Part shown: positions 17,359-26,030 of the stretch, in pieces
How the letters are laid out: every line of letters starts with the position of its first letter
How positions within the stretch are numbered: position 1 is the first letter of the stretch
Source: Hyphomonadaceae bacterium TMED5
GTDB taxonomy: Bacteria; Pseudomonadota; Alphaproteobacteria; Caulobacterales; Hyphomonadaceae
Reading direction: 5' to 3'
NCBI GenBank assembly: GCA_002173095.1
Contig: NHBK01000009.1
Location: forward strand, 372,001-436,000
Length of the DNA stretch: 64,000 bases
Notes under the pieces: generated by a model
Database searches by the model: none
Told to the model about the DNA's origin: nothing
What the model saw: the letters and a program-made list of their open reading frames with translations, nothing else
Translations under genes and position numbers: made by a program

Positions 17359-17370
17359 TAGACCGGTCGA
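17359..17370. promoter_or_regulatory. Candidate TetR operator at its own promoter
   Basis: TAGACCGGTCGA contains the perfect palindrome GACCGGTC with near-symmetric AAT...ATT flanks, immediately before tetR. The core AGACC-GTC recurs at 18362-18371 upstream of the dehydrogenase gene. TAGACC half-sites are known for some TetR proteins of this kind; binding here is inference. Confidence 0.5.
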
Positions 17371-17466
17371 TTATTTATTGGAACAGGGTGAGGGGTCACT
17401 TTGGGTTCACGCTGTCGTGTGAGGCAAGTGAGCTGCCCGCCGACGAGCACCAGCGGGCATTCTGGG

Positions 17467-18321
17467 TTAGTAAAGCTTTTCGACGGCGCTCATATTGAGG
17501 TCACCATCCCCTGCGCTGATGGCGTGGGTGAAGACGTCGCGCGCGGCGCTCGTGACAGGCAGGGCGTCCGTGCCGCCTGCTTCTTTCACGGCATAGCCAA
17601 GATCTTTTTCGATCAGCTCAACCGGGAAGAGCGGATTATGAGAGCCTTGCGCCATCAGCCAGGACACCAGTTTCATCTGAGGGGAGCAGACGATTGTAGA
17701 CCCGAAGACTTCTGCCGCGCGGGCTTTATCAATGCCGCCCTTTTCCGTTGAGGCGAGAAGCTCTGCCAGAGCGGTCACCTGAACGCCCATCATGGAATTC
17801 ACCATCAGCTTCATGGCTGCGCCGGTTCCAACCGGGCCCATAAGGTGCTGCGCGCCGCCCATTTGGGCGAGGACAGGCTGGGCCTTGATGAAGATATCTT
17901 CTTCGCCGCCAACCACGTGGATGAGTGTTTTGCCTTCTGCCTGTGGGCGGGAGCCCAGCACGGGCGCGTCGAGAAAGGCGAGGGATTTTTCCGCAAATGC
18001 TGCACCGAGGCGTTTAACCCAGTCGATGGTGAGTGTTGAGCTTTCAATGGCAATCGCGTCTGGAGACAGGCCATTGATCGCTCCGGTGTCTTTATTAAGC
18101 CAGACCTCTTCAGAGGCCTCATCATCGCGGACGCACGAAATGACGATCTCAGCGCCTTCTACAGCTGCTTTAGGGGTTGGTGCCAGCTTTGCACCTTTGG
18201 CGATCAGCTCATCAGCGGCAGATGTGGTGCGGTTCCAGACCGTTACGTCATGGCCAGCATCAATAAGATTTGCAGCCATGCGGCTGCCCATAGCGCCGAG
18301 GCCGAGATAGGTGATTTTCAT
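17467..18321 (-). CDS. NAD(P)-dependent beta-hydroxyacid dehydrogenase (3-hydroxyisobutyrate dehydrogenase family)
   Basis: Rossmann-fold oxidoreductase of 284 residues from the 6-phosphogluconate/3-hydroxyisobutyrate dehydrogenase superfamily. GLGAMG is at 7-12, the substrate-binding DAPVLGSRPQA in the middle, and the catalytic lysine in GTGAAMKLMVN. Family members reduce or oxidise beta-hydroxyacids or small aldehydes such as glyoxylate or succinic semialdehyde. Candidate TetR sites occur upstream at 18349-18371. It precedes tetR-SDR on the same strand with a 118-bp gap. Confidence 0.88.
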   Translation of the reverse strand: MKITYLGLGAMGSRMAANLIDAGHDVTVWNRTTSAADELIAKGAKLAPTPKAAVEGAEIVISCVRDDEASEEVWLNKDTGAINGLSPDAIAIESSTLTIDWVKRLGAAFAEKSLAFLDAPVLGSRPQAEGKTLIHVVGGEEDIFIKAQPVLAQMGGAQHLMGPVGTGAAMKLMVNSMMGVQVTALAELLASTEKGGIDKARAAEVFGSTIVCSPQMKLVSWLMAQGSHNPLFPVELIEKDLGYAVKEAGGTDALPVTSAARDVFTHAISAGDGDLNMSAVEKLY

Positions 18322-18348
18322 GAAGTATGACTCTCAGGTGTTTGGATT

Positions 18349-18371
18349 GGTCTTCCCTATAAGACCAGTCT
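18349..18371. promoter_or_regulatory. Candidate TetR operator upstream of the dehydrogenase
   Basis: GGTCTT (18349-18354) and AAGACC (18361-18366) form an inverted repeat, overlapped by AGACCAGTCT (18362-18371). The core matches the palindrome before tetR at 17359-17370, which suggests one regulator acts on both promoters. Confidence 0.45.
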
Positions 18372-18447
18372 GGCACGGGCCATGGGGGGAGTTCCAGTCA
18401 CAGCTGGGCACGCCATTATCAACTAAACGTGGTCACCCAAATTATGT

Positions 18448-18462
18448 TTAACGCAGGTTTAT
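18448..18462 (+). promoter_or_regulatory. CtrA-box-like site upstream of the Tad-like genes
   Basis: TTAA-CGCAGGT-TTAT differs at one base from the CtrA consensus TTAA-N7-TTAA, 87 bp before the TadG-like start. CtrA control of pilus genes is known in Caulobacter. Such near-matches also occur by chance. Confidence 0.3.
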
Positions 18463-18548
18463 ATTCAGTCATAAAATTCTGATAGTTCAGAAAGCAATGA
18501 TTTAAACTGCTGCTGAGATTATTGCCCGTCAAACAAGGTGGGCGACCG

Positions 18549-19841
18549 ATGCGGCCAGTGGCTCAAAACATTCAACATGCTGAAAAGACCGGGATAATCA
18601 GGTCTTATGTGGAACAGAAATCCGGTAATACGGTCATTCTGTTCGCCGTGTTATTGCCTTTACTGGTTGGAAGTCTGGCGCTCGTGGCTGATTTCGGTCT
18701 GTGGCGTCAAAGCGCTCAGCGGCTTCAGCTCTTTGCAGATACCGCGGCGGTTGCTGCGGCGCATGAGACCTATCTGACGGATGATCCTGCGGAGCTGAAT
18801 TTTATTGCGCTCGGCATGCTGCATGAGAATGGTCTCGACATTTCTGATGCGACGATCGCTGTGCATTCGCCACCTGTATCTGGCCGCTATGTCGGTGAAG
18901 AGGGCGTGCAGGTCATCGTTACGCAGACGCAGGAACAGTTTTTCTCCAGCATCTTCATGGGCGGCGCAATCGATATCAGCCGCGAAGCGGTTGCTGTGAT
19001 TGTTGAGCCCGGTGAGCCACTCTGTGTCCTTGCGCTTGATGAGATGGCAGATGGCGGGCTTGAGATTAGCGGTACGGCAGATGTTGGCGTCAGCCAGTGT
19101 GCGGTTCAGGCCAATTCCAGTCATGCCAATGGCGTAGACATGAACGGTTCTGCGACCTTGTTTGCAGCCTGTGTGTATTCTGCAGGCGGCGTGAACAACC
19201 CGGAGAACATCTCCATGTCGTTATGCTCTGCGCCGAAAACAGGCTGGCGCACAGCGTCTGACCCATATCGTTCAGTCGATGTTCCAGCGGGTATCGCATC
19301 TATGCCGTGTCAGACGCAGTCTCATGGCCCGCGCAACTCAACCATTCTGACTTCTGGTCGGTATTGCGCGGATATATCAAGCAACCGAACGGTACAATTG
19401 GAAGCCGGCGGAACGTTTATTTTCGATGCTGCGGTTCTGACGCTTCGTTCTGCAAACGCCGAGCTGATCGGCGAGAACATCACAATCTTCTTCGTGAATG
19501 GAGGAAATATCGAGCTGCCAAATGGTGGTTTGGTTGATCTGACAGCCAAGACGAGTGGCGAGTATTTCGGTGTCCTTATGTTTGGGGACCGGGAGACGCA
19601 GCCAACGGATTTGAATGTACGTCTGATCGGACAGGCTGACAGCCGCCTGGAAGGTGCACTCTACTTTCCAAATCAGGTTGTCACCTATGTCGGCGGGTCT
19701 TCGAGCGATAGCGGGTGTACGCATCTGATTGCGCGCGAAGTCGAATTGACAGGTAATTCAAGTTTTACCAACGCCAATTGTGCGGCGTTGGGTGTGCGGG
19801 AGATTCTGGGTCGCTCCGGTGTATTATTGTCTTCGAGTTAA
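18549..19841 (+). CDS. TadG-like Flp pilus-associated protein
   Basis: 430 residues, first of three Tad-like genes. Residues 1-25 are a positively charged leader, then a hydrophobic segment in KSGNTVILFAVLLPLLVGSL (about 26-50), typical of TadE/TadG pseudopilin-like proteins. The rest is exported and contains paired cysteines and repeated GSA/GTA-type motifs of the putative TadG-type C-terminal domain. ATG at 18549 follows AAGGTGGG; a TTG nine codons upstream is less likely. The role is in assembly or tip of Flp-type pili, inferred from family. Confidence 0.8.
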   Translation: MRPVAQNIQHAEKTGIIRSYVEQKSGNTVILFAVLLPLLVGSLALVADFGLWRQSAQRLQLFADTAAVAAAHETYLTDDPAELNFIALGMLHENGLDISDATIAVHSPPVSGRYVGEEGVQVIVTQTQEQFFSSIFMGGAIDISREAVAVIVEPGEPLCVLALDEMADGGLEISGTADVGVSQCAVQANSSHANGVDMNGSATLFAACVYSAGGVNNPENISMSLCSAPKTGWRTASDPYRSVDVPAGIASMPCQTQSHGPRNSTILTSGRYCADISSNRTVQLEAGGTFIFDAAVLTLRSANAELIGENITIFFVNGGNIELPNGGLVDLTAKTSGEYFGVLMFGDRETQPTDLNVRLIGQADSRLEGALYFPNQVVTYVGGSSSDSGCTHLIAREVELTGNSSFTNANCAALGVREILGRSGVLLSSS

Positions 19842-19846
19842 GTCCT

Positions 19847-20422
19847 ATGTGGCCTCTTCTCAAACGGTGTGCCGGCGACAGAAGCGGGATATCCGCGACT
19901 GAGTTTGCGCTGATCTCACCGATTGTGATCGCAATTGCACTGATGGCGATTTCGTCATCATTCAAAATCCTCCACCGTCAGCGGTTAGACGCGGCGGTGA
20001 CGGTGGCCTCTTATTATCTGACGGACAAAGTTCTCGATGGTGATATGACGGGCTTTCAGCCGACGCGTACGCCACGAAATGACGGCACGGGTGAGTATGA
20101 TTACGAACCGGGCTATTTTATTGGAACCGCGCGATTTGTTCTGAACGATGCTTATCGTTCTGCGGCGACGCTCACCGTGACAGAAATAGAAGTCTTCTGT
20201 GGGTGTCCCCAAACCTACTCTGGTGGAAGTGTTCAGACTGACCAGCCTTTCTTCACCCGTCTCGATGTCGAGGCGGCTGATGAAGCGCCAATCTGTTCCA
20301 TGAGATGCCCGGACCAGAGCCGGGCGAGAGTGCTCGCAGAGATCGACGTAGTATCTGAAAACTCAGACTTTTTCGGTCACGCTTACACTTTGGAAAAACA
20401 GCTGGTTATGAGGTTAAGATGA
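19847..20422 (+). CDS. TadE-like pilus assembly protein
   Basis: 191 residues starting MWPLLKRCAGDRSG. The single N-terminal helix in SATEFALISPIVIAIALMAI carries the Glu of the TadE signature (E at the +5-like position after Gly). Several cysteines (CGCP, CSMRC) follow in the periplasmic part. It begins 5 bp after the TadG-like gene and overlaps the next gene by 4 bp, so all three form one operon. Confidence 0.78.
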   Translation: MWPLLKRCAGDRSGISATEFALISPIVIAIALMAISSSFKILHRQRLDAAVTVASYYLTDKVLDGDMTGFQPTRTPRNDGTGEYDYEPGYFIGTARFVLNDAYRSAATLTVTEIEVFCGCPQTYSGGSVQTDQPFFTRLDVEAADEAPICSMRCPDQSRARVLAEIDVVSENSDFFGHAYTLEKQLVMRLR

Positions 20423-20844
20423 ACATGCCAGTTCAGGGCGCAGTACGGAGACTGCGTGCCTTTAAGTCAGATAAAAAAGGCGTTTCAGCGATAGAGTTTG
20501 CGTTCGTCTTTCCCATCCTGGTGAGCTTTGTGCTTTCACTGTTTTACATTGGTGTTGGCTTTTTCGGGGTTCAGCAGGCGCAGAATACAACTGAGCGCGT
20601 GGCCCGGATTGCCTATATGCTCGATGAGCCCAGCGCATCGGAAATTCGTGATCTTGTGTTAAACCATTTAGGCACGACGCTGGCGGGCACATTCACACCG
20701 AATGTGCAACTCACAGAGAAATACGGTGAGACCTATGCGGATATCTCAATCGATTACGCATATTCGCCAGACATCCCATTCCTTCCGGAGCAGAACTATG
20801 TGTTCACAGCATCTTCGGAAGTGCTGATCCGTGACATTCCGTAG
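20419..20844 (+). CDS. TadE-like pilus assembly protein
   Basis: 141-residue minor pseudopilin-like protein. DKKGVSAIEFAFVFPILVSF is the textbook TadE signature (Pfam TadE) with the conserved Glu inside the helix. The ATG overlaps the previous stop by 4 bp, indicating translational coupling. It is convergent with pgi, 20 bp away. No TadA, TadB, TadC or RcpA is found in the window. Confidence 0.85.
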   Translation: MNMPVQGAVRRLRAFKSDKKGVSAIEFAFVFPILVSFVLSLFYIGVGFFGVQQAQNTTERVARIAYMLDEPSASEIRDLVLNHLGTTLAGTFTPNVQLTEKYGETYADISIDYAYSPDIPFLPEQNYVFTASSEVLIRDIP

Positions 20845-20864
20845 CCCCTACCTGGTCGGATGGA

Positions 20865-22406
20865 TCAAGCGAAGTAGTTCACGAGCGCCCTCGTCGTCGG
20901 ATCAGGGCAGGCGCCTGAACTTAAAAGAGCTTCCTTGATTTCTCCGGCCTGTTTTTTGCCGCGTTCAACGCCCCATTGGTCAAAACTGTTCAGCTCCCAG
21001 AGCTTACCAGAGACGAATGTGCGGTGTTCATACATGGCAATCAGGCTGCCCATGGCTTTCGCATCGAAGTTTTTGTTCGCGAAAATCAGGCTTGGATGGC
21101 CGCCGGGGATGACCTTCTGTTTGACGATGACCGGGTCGAGGCCCGGTTCGTTTTCCAGAATTTCCGCTTCGCTATAGCCATTTGCCAGCACTTCAGCTTG
21201 TGCCAGTGCGTGGGCAATGAGCGATTTCGTACCGATATTTTCGGCGTCCGGGCGGGTCGCAATGACGAATTCTGCTGCGAATTTGCTTGTGCCCTGATGC
21301 AGCCATTGGTGATAGGAGTGCTGGCCGATAGAGCCTTCGCCGCCCCAATGCGCCACAACGCTACGTGCCGCAGCTGGCGTCCCGTCTGACGAGACATGTT
21401 TGCCATTCGATTCCAGAATGAGCTGTTGCAGATAGGATGGCAGCAGGCGCAGCGCGTTTGCATAGGCGAGCACCATTTCAGACTCAATGCCGCGAACGGT
21501 CATATTCCAATAGTCGATCAGCGCGAGGCGAACCGGAAGGTTTTCTTTCAACGGCGCAGATTTGAAATGCTCATCCATTTCATGTGCGCCAGCCAATAGC
21601 GCGCGGAACCAGTCGGCGCCAAATGCAATCACGCAGCTCAGACTGCCCGCAGACCAGAGCGAATAGCGACCGCCAATGGAGTCATCCATGCCGAAAAGCT
21701 GCTCGCTTTTAATGCCCAGCCAGTCATTTGCTTTGTCCGGGTTCGCTGTCACGATAGCGAGGTGTGAGGACCATTTCTCGCCTAGGCTGTCTTTCAGCCA
21801 GTCGCGCGCGCGGTCGAGATTGTATTTGGTCTCTTCCGTCGAGAAGGATTTGGAAATACCGATGACGAGCGTGGTCGATGGGTCGAGCCCGGTCAGGGCG
21901 CGCTCTAAATCCATCGGGTCAATATTGGAGGCAAAGCGCACATCAATGGCGCCGATATCTGTCTGCGAGAACGCATCATAAAGCAGGCGTGGGCCGAGGT
22001 CTGAACCGCCAATGCCAATGTGCAGGACTGTTTCAATGCCGGGAAGCACTTTGCCCGCGCGAACTTTCTCAGCGAAGTCTAACACGTCATCCAGCGAGGC
22101 TTCGATCGCTTTTGCCGCGCCGGTTGCCTTTGCCTTCGGGGTTCGAAGCGCCCAGTGCATGACTGCACGGCCCTCGGAGACATTGATATGCTCGCCTGCG
22201 AACATGGCCTGAATGGCCGTTGGAATGGCCTTGTCTTCGGCGAGATTGTAAAGCGCTTCATCCGTTGAGGCGCTGATGGCCTGACGAGAGAGATTGATGT
22301 GCCAGCCGCAAACGTCGAGCACTTCGGACTGACGATCAGCAATATAGCTGGAAAGTGGCGTGCCCTTTTCGGATTCATACGCCGCCGTCAGAATGTCATT
22401 TGTCAT
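20865..22406 (-). CDS. pgi: Glucose-6-phosphate isomerase
   Basis: Interconverts glucose-6-phosphate and fructose-6-phosphate. 513 residues, slightly shorter than the enterobacterial enzyme. VLHIGIGGSDLGPRL is the phosphosugar-binding signature, SKSFSTEETKYN contacts phosphate, and GSIGQHSYHQWLHQGT holds the catalytic histidine region. C-terminal SFDQWGVERGK matches the second family signature. GGGGA lies before the ATG. It is a single gene. Confidence 0.96.
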   Translation of the reverse strand: MTNDILTAAYESEKGTPLSSYIADRQSEVLDVCGWHINLSRQAISASTDEALYNLAEDKAIPTAIQAMFAGEHINVSEGRAVMHWALRTPKAKATGAAKAIEASLDDVLDFAEKVRAGKVLPGIETVLHIGIGGSDLGPRLLYDAFSQTDIGAIDVRFASNIDPMDLERALTGLDPSTTLVIGISKSFSTEETKYNLDRARDWLKDSLGEKWSSHLAIVTANPDKANDWLGIKSEQLFGMDDSIGGRYSLWSAGSLSCVIAFGADWFRALLAGAHEMDEHFKSAPLKENLPVRLALIDYWNMTVRGIESEMVLAYANALRLLPSYLQQLILESNGKHVSSDGTPAAARSVVAHWGGEGSIGQHSYHQWLHQGTSKFAAEFVIATRPDAENIGTKSLIAHALAQAEVLANGYSEAEILENEPGLDPVIVKQKVIPGGHPSLIFANKNFDAKAMGSLIAMYEHRTFVSGKLWELNSFDQWGVERGKKQAGEIKEALLSSGACPDPTTRALVNYFA

Positions 22407-22580
22407 ATTTTCCCCGCAAGCATTGCCCAGTGCTGCGCAGTTTCGTTTAAGTTGAATAAATCTTGCAACTTAACCTGCATAATTAAGTCTGGTGATAAGC
22501 GCTCTGTGACGCAAGCTTAATCAATATGAAGATTTACATAGCACGTCTGTTGCTCAACGAATGTGCCGTCGGTGCGTTCC

Positions 22581-23063
22581 CTAATAAATGGCCGATGACA
22601 GGGCACCTAATTGATCAGCCGCGGCGTTCCAGCCAGCGTCAAACCCCATCTCCAGATGTTGATTCATCTTCTCTTCGGTTGGGTGTTTGGCGCCCCAGGT
22701 CATGCGCGTGCTGCCATTGGGAAGGCTTTCCAGCAAAAGGTATCCGGTCATGAAAGGGTCGGCTTGTGGCAGAAAGCCTGCGCGGTAGCCATCTGTGAAG
22801 ACCATGGCAATGCCCGGGTCGACATACAGATACATGCCAAGGTTTTCAACGCGTTCGCCGTTCGGACCTTCCATGACGATATCCATCTGACCGCCTGCAC
22901 GAAGGGCCAGTTCGCATGAGGTCACTGTCCATGGCAAAGGGCAGAACCATTTCTTGAAAAGCTCTGGTTCGCTCCAGCACCGCCAGATAGTTTGTCGTGA
23001 TGCTCCGAATTCCCTGATAATATGCAGGTCGTGTCCGGCTCTCTTGTTCATCTGAGTTGGCAT
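22581..23063 (-). CDS. AHSA1/SRPBCC-domain protein
   Basis: 160-residue protein of the activator-of-Hsp90-ATPase-like (START-like) family. REFGASRQTIWRCWSEPELFKKWF is the standard opening (shown in part only by the family pattern), with W residues and PxGxxRMTW near the end. Bacterial members bind small hydrophobic ligands; many are of unknown role. The ATG at 23063 has GGGAGGG at 4-nt spacing. No clear operon partner. Confidence 0.85.
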   Translation of the reverse strand: MPTQMNKRAGHDLHIIREFGASRQTIWRCWSEPELFKKWFCPLPWTVTSCELALRAGGQMDIVMEGPNGERVENLGMYLYVDPGIAMVFTDGYRAGFLPQADPFMTGYLLLESLPNGSTRMTWGAKHPTEEKMNQHLEMGFDAGWNAAADQLGALSSAIY

Positions 23064-23449
23064 ATATCCCTCCCGATAGAGATAGCCTGTGAACGTTTAT
23101 CTAAACATGATTGTTACTCATTTTGCGTGCACATGAAAGCGGGAAGCCTCAACCGTTTTTCCTATGTGCGCTGCCCGGCTTTATGGTGTATGCTTCTGAG
23201 AAGGAAAACGGTCGCTTGGCTGCGGTTCCAATGGTTTTAAATGAAATTTAACTGGCGTTTTGAACCAGACACACCAGCTTGAAAGCTATCATCAGCGGTA
23301 AAGCGTAGAAAATTCAGTACAGCGACAATTTGTGGCCTGACAAAGCATATGAATTTGTTCATTCTCAAATGAGAATGGTTTTCAATAACCGCATATTCCA
23401 ATCAGGAATTTGAGGAAACAACCAACACACGAGTTGAGTGAGACAACAC
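23064..23449. other. 386-bp intergenic region upstream of the desaturase
   Basis: No gene is convincing here. A 72-codon open frame on the plus strand (23022-23240) starts inside the AHSA1 gene and has no family features. The only clear structure is the Fur-like palindrome at 23360-23384. Confidence 0.6.
23360..23384. promoter_or_regulatory. Fur-box-like palindromes upstream of the desaturase
   Basis: CATTCTCA-AA-TGAGAATG (23360-23377) has perfect 8-bp arms. It overlaps TGAGAATGGTTTTCA (23370-23384), which matches 13 of the 14 non-N positions short of two in the 7-1-7 pattern TGAGAAT-N-ATTCTCA. Overlapping sites of this type are usual for Fur. It lies 66-90 bp before the desaturase ATG. Confidence 0.5.
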
Positions 23450-24376
23450 ATGAGCAATGAGCGACAGCTACTGCCGCGATCTCTGGCGATACCAAAATCC
23501 TTCAAGAATTTTGATTTCGGCAGCCTCTTCTCCGCATTTCTATACCCTGCGCTTGGCCTGATCGGTATGACAGCGGCCATTATCTCAGGCATCTTTATGG
23601 AAAGCGTGCATCTGCACTGGTGGTATGCGCCCGTGGTTGTGGCCGTGATCGCCGCGACGGTTTTCATCTGTAATATCGGGATTGGTGGACTGCACCGCGT
23701 CTGGCAGCACAAAGCCGGTGAGCTGAAAGCGCCTGCGCAGATTATTGTCATGATCAATGTGCTGCTCGCCATGCAGGGCAGCATTAAAGACTGGATCAAC
23801 TACCACTCACAGCATCACCGCTTTGCTGATAAGCCGGGCGACCCACACAATCCGTTTGAATCCAAAACATGGGCCTGGGTTGGCTGGATCCTGTTCCGCG
23901 ATGAAAAAGACCTGAAGCGCCCAATGCCGCTCTGGATTAAAAAGAGCGCGATCATTCGAGTGTGCGACCGCAATTACAATCTGCTGGCCGTGCTGATGCA
24001 CTTTGTTCTGCCTGGCATTATCTACGCCATTGTATGGGCAGCTGGCGGTGACCTGATCATCACACTTCTGATCCATGCCGCTGTCGTTATTGGCCGCGCT
24101 ATTCAGTTCCATGCGACGGTTCTGGGTATCAATGTGTTCGGTCATCTGGAGATGCCGACCTGGTTCACATATATGCTGGCGCTGCTGACAGGCGGTGAGG
24201 CTTTCCATGATCACCATCACGATCAGCCCGTATCTATTCTGCACCTGCCGCGCAAAGGCTTCTGGAACCGCATTTTCGACTATAACGGCACGGTTCTTCT
24301 GGTGTTCGAAAAGCTGAAAATGGCGACCAATTTTGAAATTGCACCGCAGTTCGCGACGGTTAAAGCGAAAAGCTAA
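23450..24376 (+). CDS. Membrane fatty-acid desaturase (acyl-CoA desaturase-like, diiron)
   Basis: Integral membrane di-iron enzyme of 308 residues that introduces a double bond into acyl chains. The three histidine boxes are HRVWQH (82-87), HSQHH (119-123) and HDHHH (253-257), the Delta-9 acyl-CoA desaturase layout. Hydrophobic segments flank the boxes. The first box reads HRVWQH where HRLWSH is usual. The ATG at 23450 is preferred to a GTG four codons upstream. The Fur-like site suggests iron-dependent expression, plausible for an iron enzyme. Confidence 0.9.
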   Translation: MSNERQLLPRSLAIPKSFKNFDFGSLFSAFLYPALGLIGMTAAIISGIFMESVHLHWWYAPVVVAVIAATVFICNIGIGGLHRVWQHKAGELKAPAQIIVMINVLLAMQGSIKDWINYHSQHHRFADKPGDPHNPFESKTWAWVGWILFRDEKDLKRPMPLWIKKSAIIRVCDRNYNLLAVLMHFVLPGIIYAIVWAAGGDLIITLLIHAAVVIGRAIQFHATVLGINVFGHLEMPTWFTYMLALLTGGEAFHDHHHDQPVSILHLPRKGFWNRIFDYNGTVLLVFEKLKMATNFEIAPQFATVKAKS

Positions 24377-24400
24377 CCCCGTTTCAAATTACGATACCGA

Positions 24401-25804
24401 TCAGCCCTGCTCACCGAGCAGGGCTTTTCTTTTTTGCGCAATCCCATCCAGCTTAGCGTGAAACAGGCTCCAATCATCATCACTCGCAATGGGAGACCAG
24501 ATCGCCTCGATCTCATCGATCAGGAGCGTTTCCGGGGATGGGCGAGCAAAATAGGCATGGTTGAGCCTGTCTGGTTTGCTGGGGGTGTAGGTTTCGATCA
24601 TATCCCTGACAGGAGCGAAGGCGGCATCGCTGTAGAACTCTGCTCTCGGTGACTGCATTGCGCGCGATGCGCTTAACGCGCCACCGAACCAATCAAAGAA
24701 GAAGCCATGCCATGGCATTTGGGTTTGCGTCATCCAGCCAAACAGCTGCTCCAGGAAAGACAAATCCTGATCCAGCTCTGTCGGTGTGAGGCCGAGCTGG
24801 AAGAAAGAATGGTCGCGAAGCGCGGTCTGATAATGCGTTTCGAATGTGCGAAGGGCTTCGGTTAGCGGGTCCAGCTCGGCCAGTTGCGCAAATGTGCCCG
24901 CGAGCTGTTGCAAATTCCAAAGTGCGGCACTTGGCTGCCGACCAAAGGCATAAAGTCCGTATTCATCGAAATAGGCGGCTGTAAATTTTGGGTCGCTGGT
25001 TGGTAGAAACCGATACGGTCCGAAGTCGAAAGTCTCGCCGGTGACGTTCATATTGTCGGTATTCATGACGCCGTGCACAAAGCCGGCTGCCATCCAGCTG
25101 GCAACCATGCTGGCCGTGCGCTCGACGATGCGTTCAAGCACGCGCGGCGCCAACTCTGTGATGTCCCCATCGGGAATATCATCATGATAGTATTTACGGA
25201 CATAGCGTATCAGTTTTTCCAGATTTTCGCCTTCTTCCAGAAAGGCGAGGCGTTGAAACGCGCCAAAGCGAATATGGCTGTGGGATAGCCTCACCATTAC
25301 GCTTGATCGCGTCGGGCTCGGCTCGTCATTTCGTTGCAGCTCTTCGCCCGTCTCGATCAGGCTCAGCGTTTTTGATGTATATACGCCGCTGGCCTCCAGC
25401 ATTTCAGTTGCGAGTACTTCACGAACCCCGCCTTTCAGTGTCAGGCGGCCATCTCCGAACCGGGAAAAGGGCGTCTGGCCGGACCCTTTCGTCCCAAGGT
25501 CAAGCAATCTGCCCTGGTCATCTCGCACTTGCGCAAAAAGAAAGCCCCGACCATCGCCGATATCAGGGTTATACGAGCGGAACTGGTGGCCATGATACCG
25601 TATCGCGAGCGGTGTGCGCATATTGTCGGGCAGGGGCGTGAATTTCCCGAAGTGATTCACCCATTCGGCATCCGATAAATGGTCGATACCAATACTTTTG
25701 GCCGCTCTTGTGTTGCGATATCGCAACACCGATTCCGGAAAATTTGCGGCTGATACTGCATCTGCGAAATCGTCGCCCAATTCTTCGAATGGTATATATT
25801 CCAT
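24401..25804 (-). CDS. selO: Protein adenylyltransferase SelO (YdiU/UPF0061)
   Basis: Pseudokinase-fold enzyme that AMPylates protein substrates and is linked to oxidative-stress redox control. 467 residues. YHGHQF (70-75), DIGDGRGFLF (81-90), GTKGSGQTPFSR (104-115) with the catalytic lysine, and HGVMNTDNMNVTG (metal/ATP site) are all present. The C-terminal Cys/Sec seen in some members is absent; the protein ends LLGEQG. MEYIPFEEL at 25804 is the start; a 27-residue upstream extension is unlike the family. Confidence 0.93.
   Translation of the reverse strand: MEYIPFEELGDDFADAVSAANFPESVLRYRNTRAAKSIGIDHLSDAEWVNHFGKFTPLPDNMRTPLAIRYHGHQFRSYNPDIGDGRGFLFAQVRDDQGRLLDLGTKGSGQTPFSRFGDGRLTLKGGVREVLATEMLEASGVYTSKTLSLIETGEELQRNDEPSPTRSSVMVRLSHSHIRFGAFQRLAFLEEGENLEKLIRYVRKYYHDDIPDGDITELAPRVLERIVERTASMVASWMAAGFVHGVMNTDNMNVTGETFDFGPYRFLPTSDPKFTAAYFDEYGLYAFGRQPSAALWNLQQLAGTFAQLAELDPLTEALRTFETHYQTALRDHSFFQLGLTPTELDQDLSFLEQLFGWMTQTQMPWHGFFFDWFGGALSASRAMQSPRAEFYSDAAFAPVRDMIETYTPSKPDRLNHAYFARPSPETLLIDEIEAIWSPIASDDDWSLFHAKLDGIAQKRKALLGEQG
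24403..24435 (+). terminator. Rho-independent terminator for the desaturase inside the selO 3' end
   Basis: AGCCCTGCTC (24403-24412) pairs with GAGCAGGGCT (24416-24425) around a 3-nt loop, followed by TTTTCTTTTTT. The stem lies within the last codons of the convergent selO gene, whose stop codon is at 24401-24403. Confidence 0.85.
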
Positions 25805-26030
25805 TTGGTTATACCTATTATGCCTTTTGGATATTATGAAATTTTCTTTAGTATTCGCGTATGTGTAAGTGCAGATAAGCAGCATTCAATCGGTGTAGTA
25901 AACTTACATTGTATATCTTGATGCGCTGCGTCATACTTTTGGGGTTTTCCAAATAAAATCATCCCTCTAGCGTTGCCATGCATCCGCAGGAAACAAGCGG
26001 AGCTGATATAAAAAATCTAGGGATGAAACA

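Noticed and set aside
22407-22580. Small plus-strand frames between pgi and the AHSA1 gene
   Set aside because: No ribosome-binding sites or families; treated as intergenic.
23022-23240. 72-codon plus-strand frame before the desaturase
   Set aside because: It starts inside the AHSA1 gene, is not similar to any family I know, and lacks a spaced ribosome-binding site.
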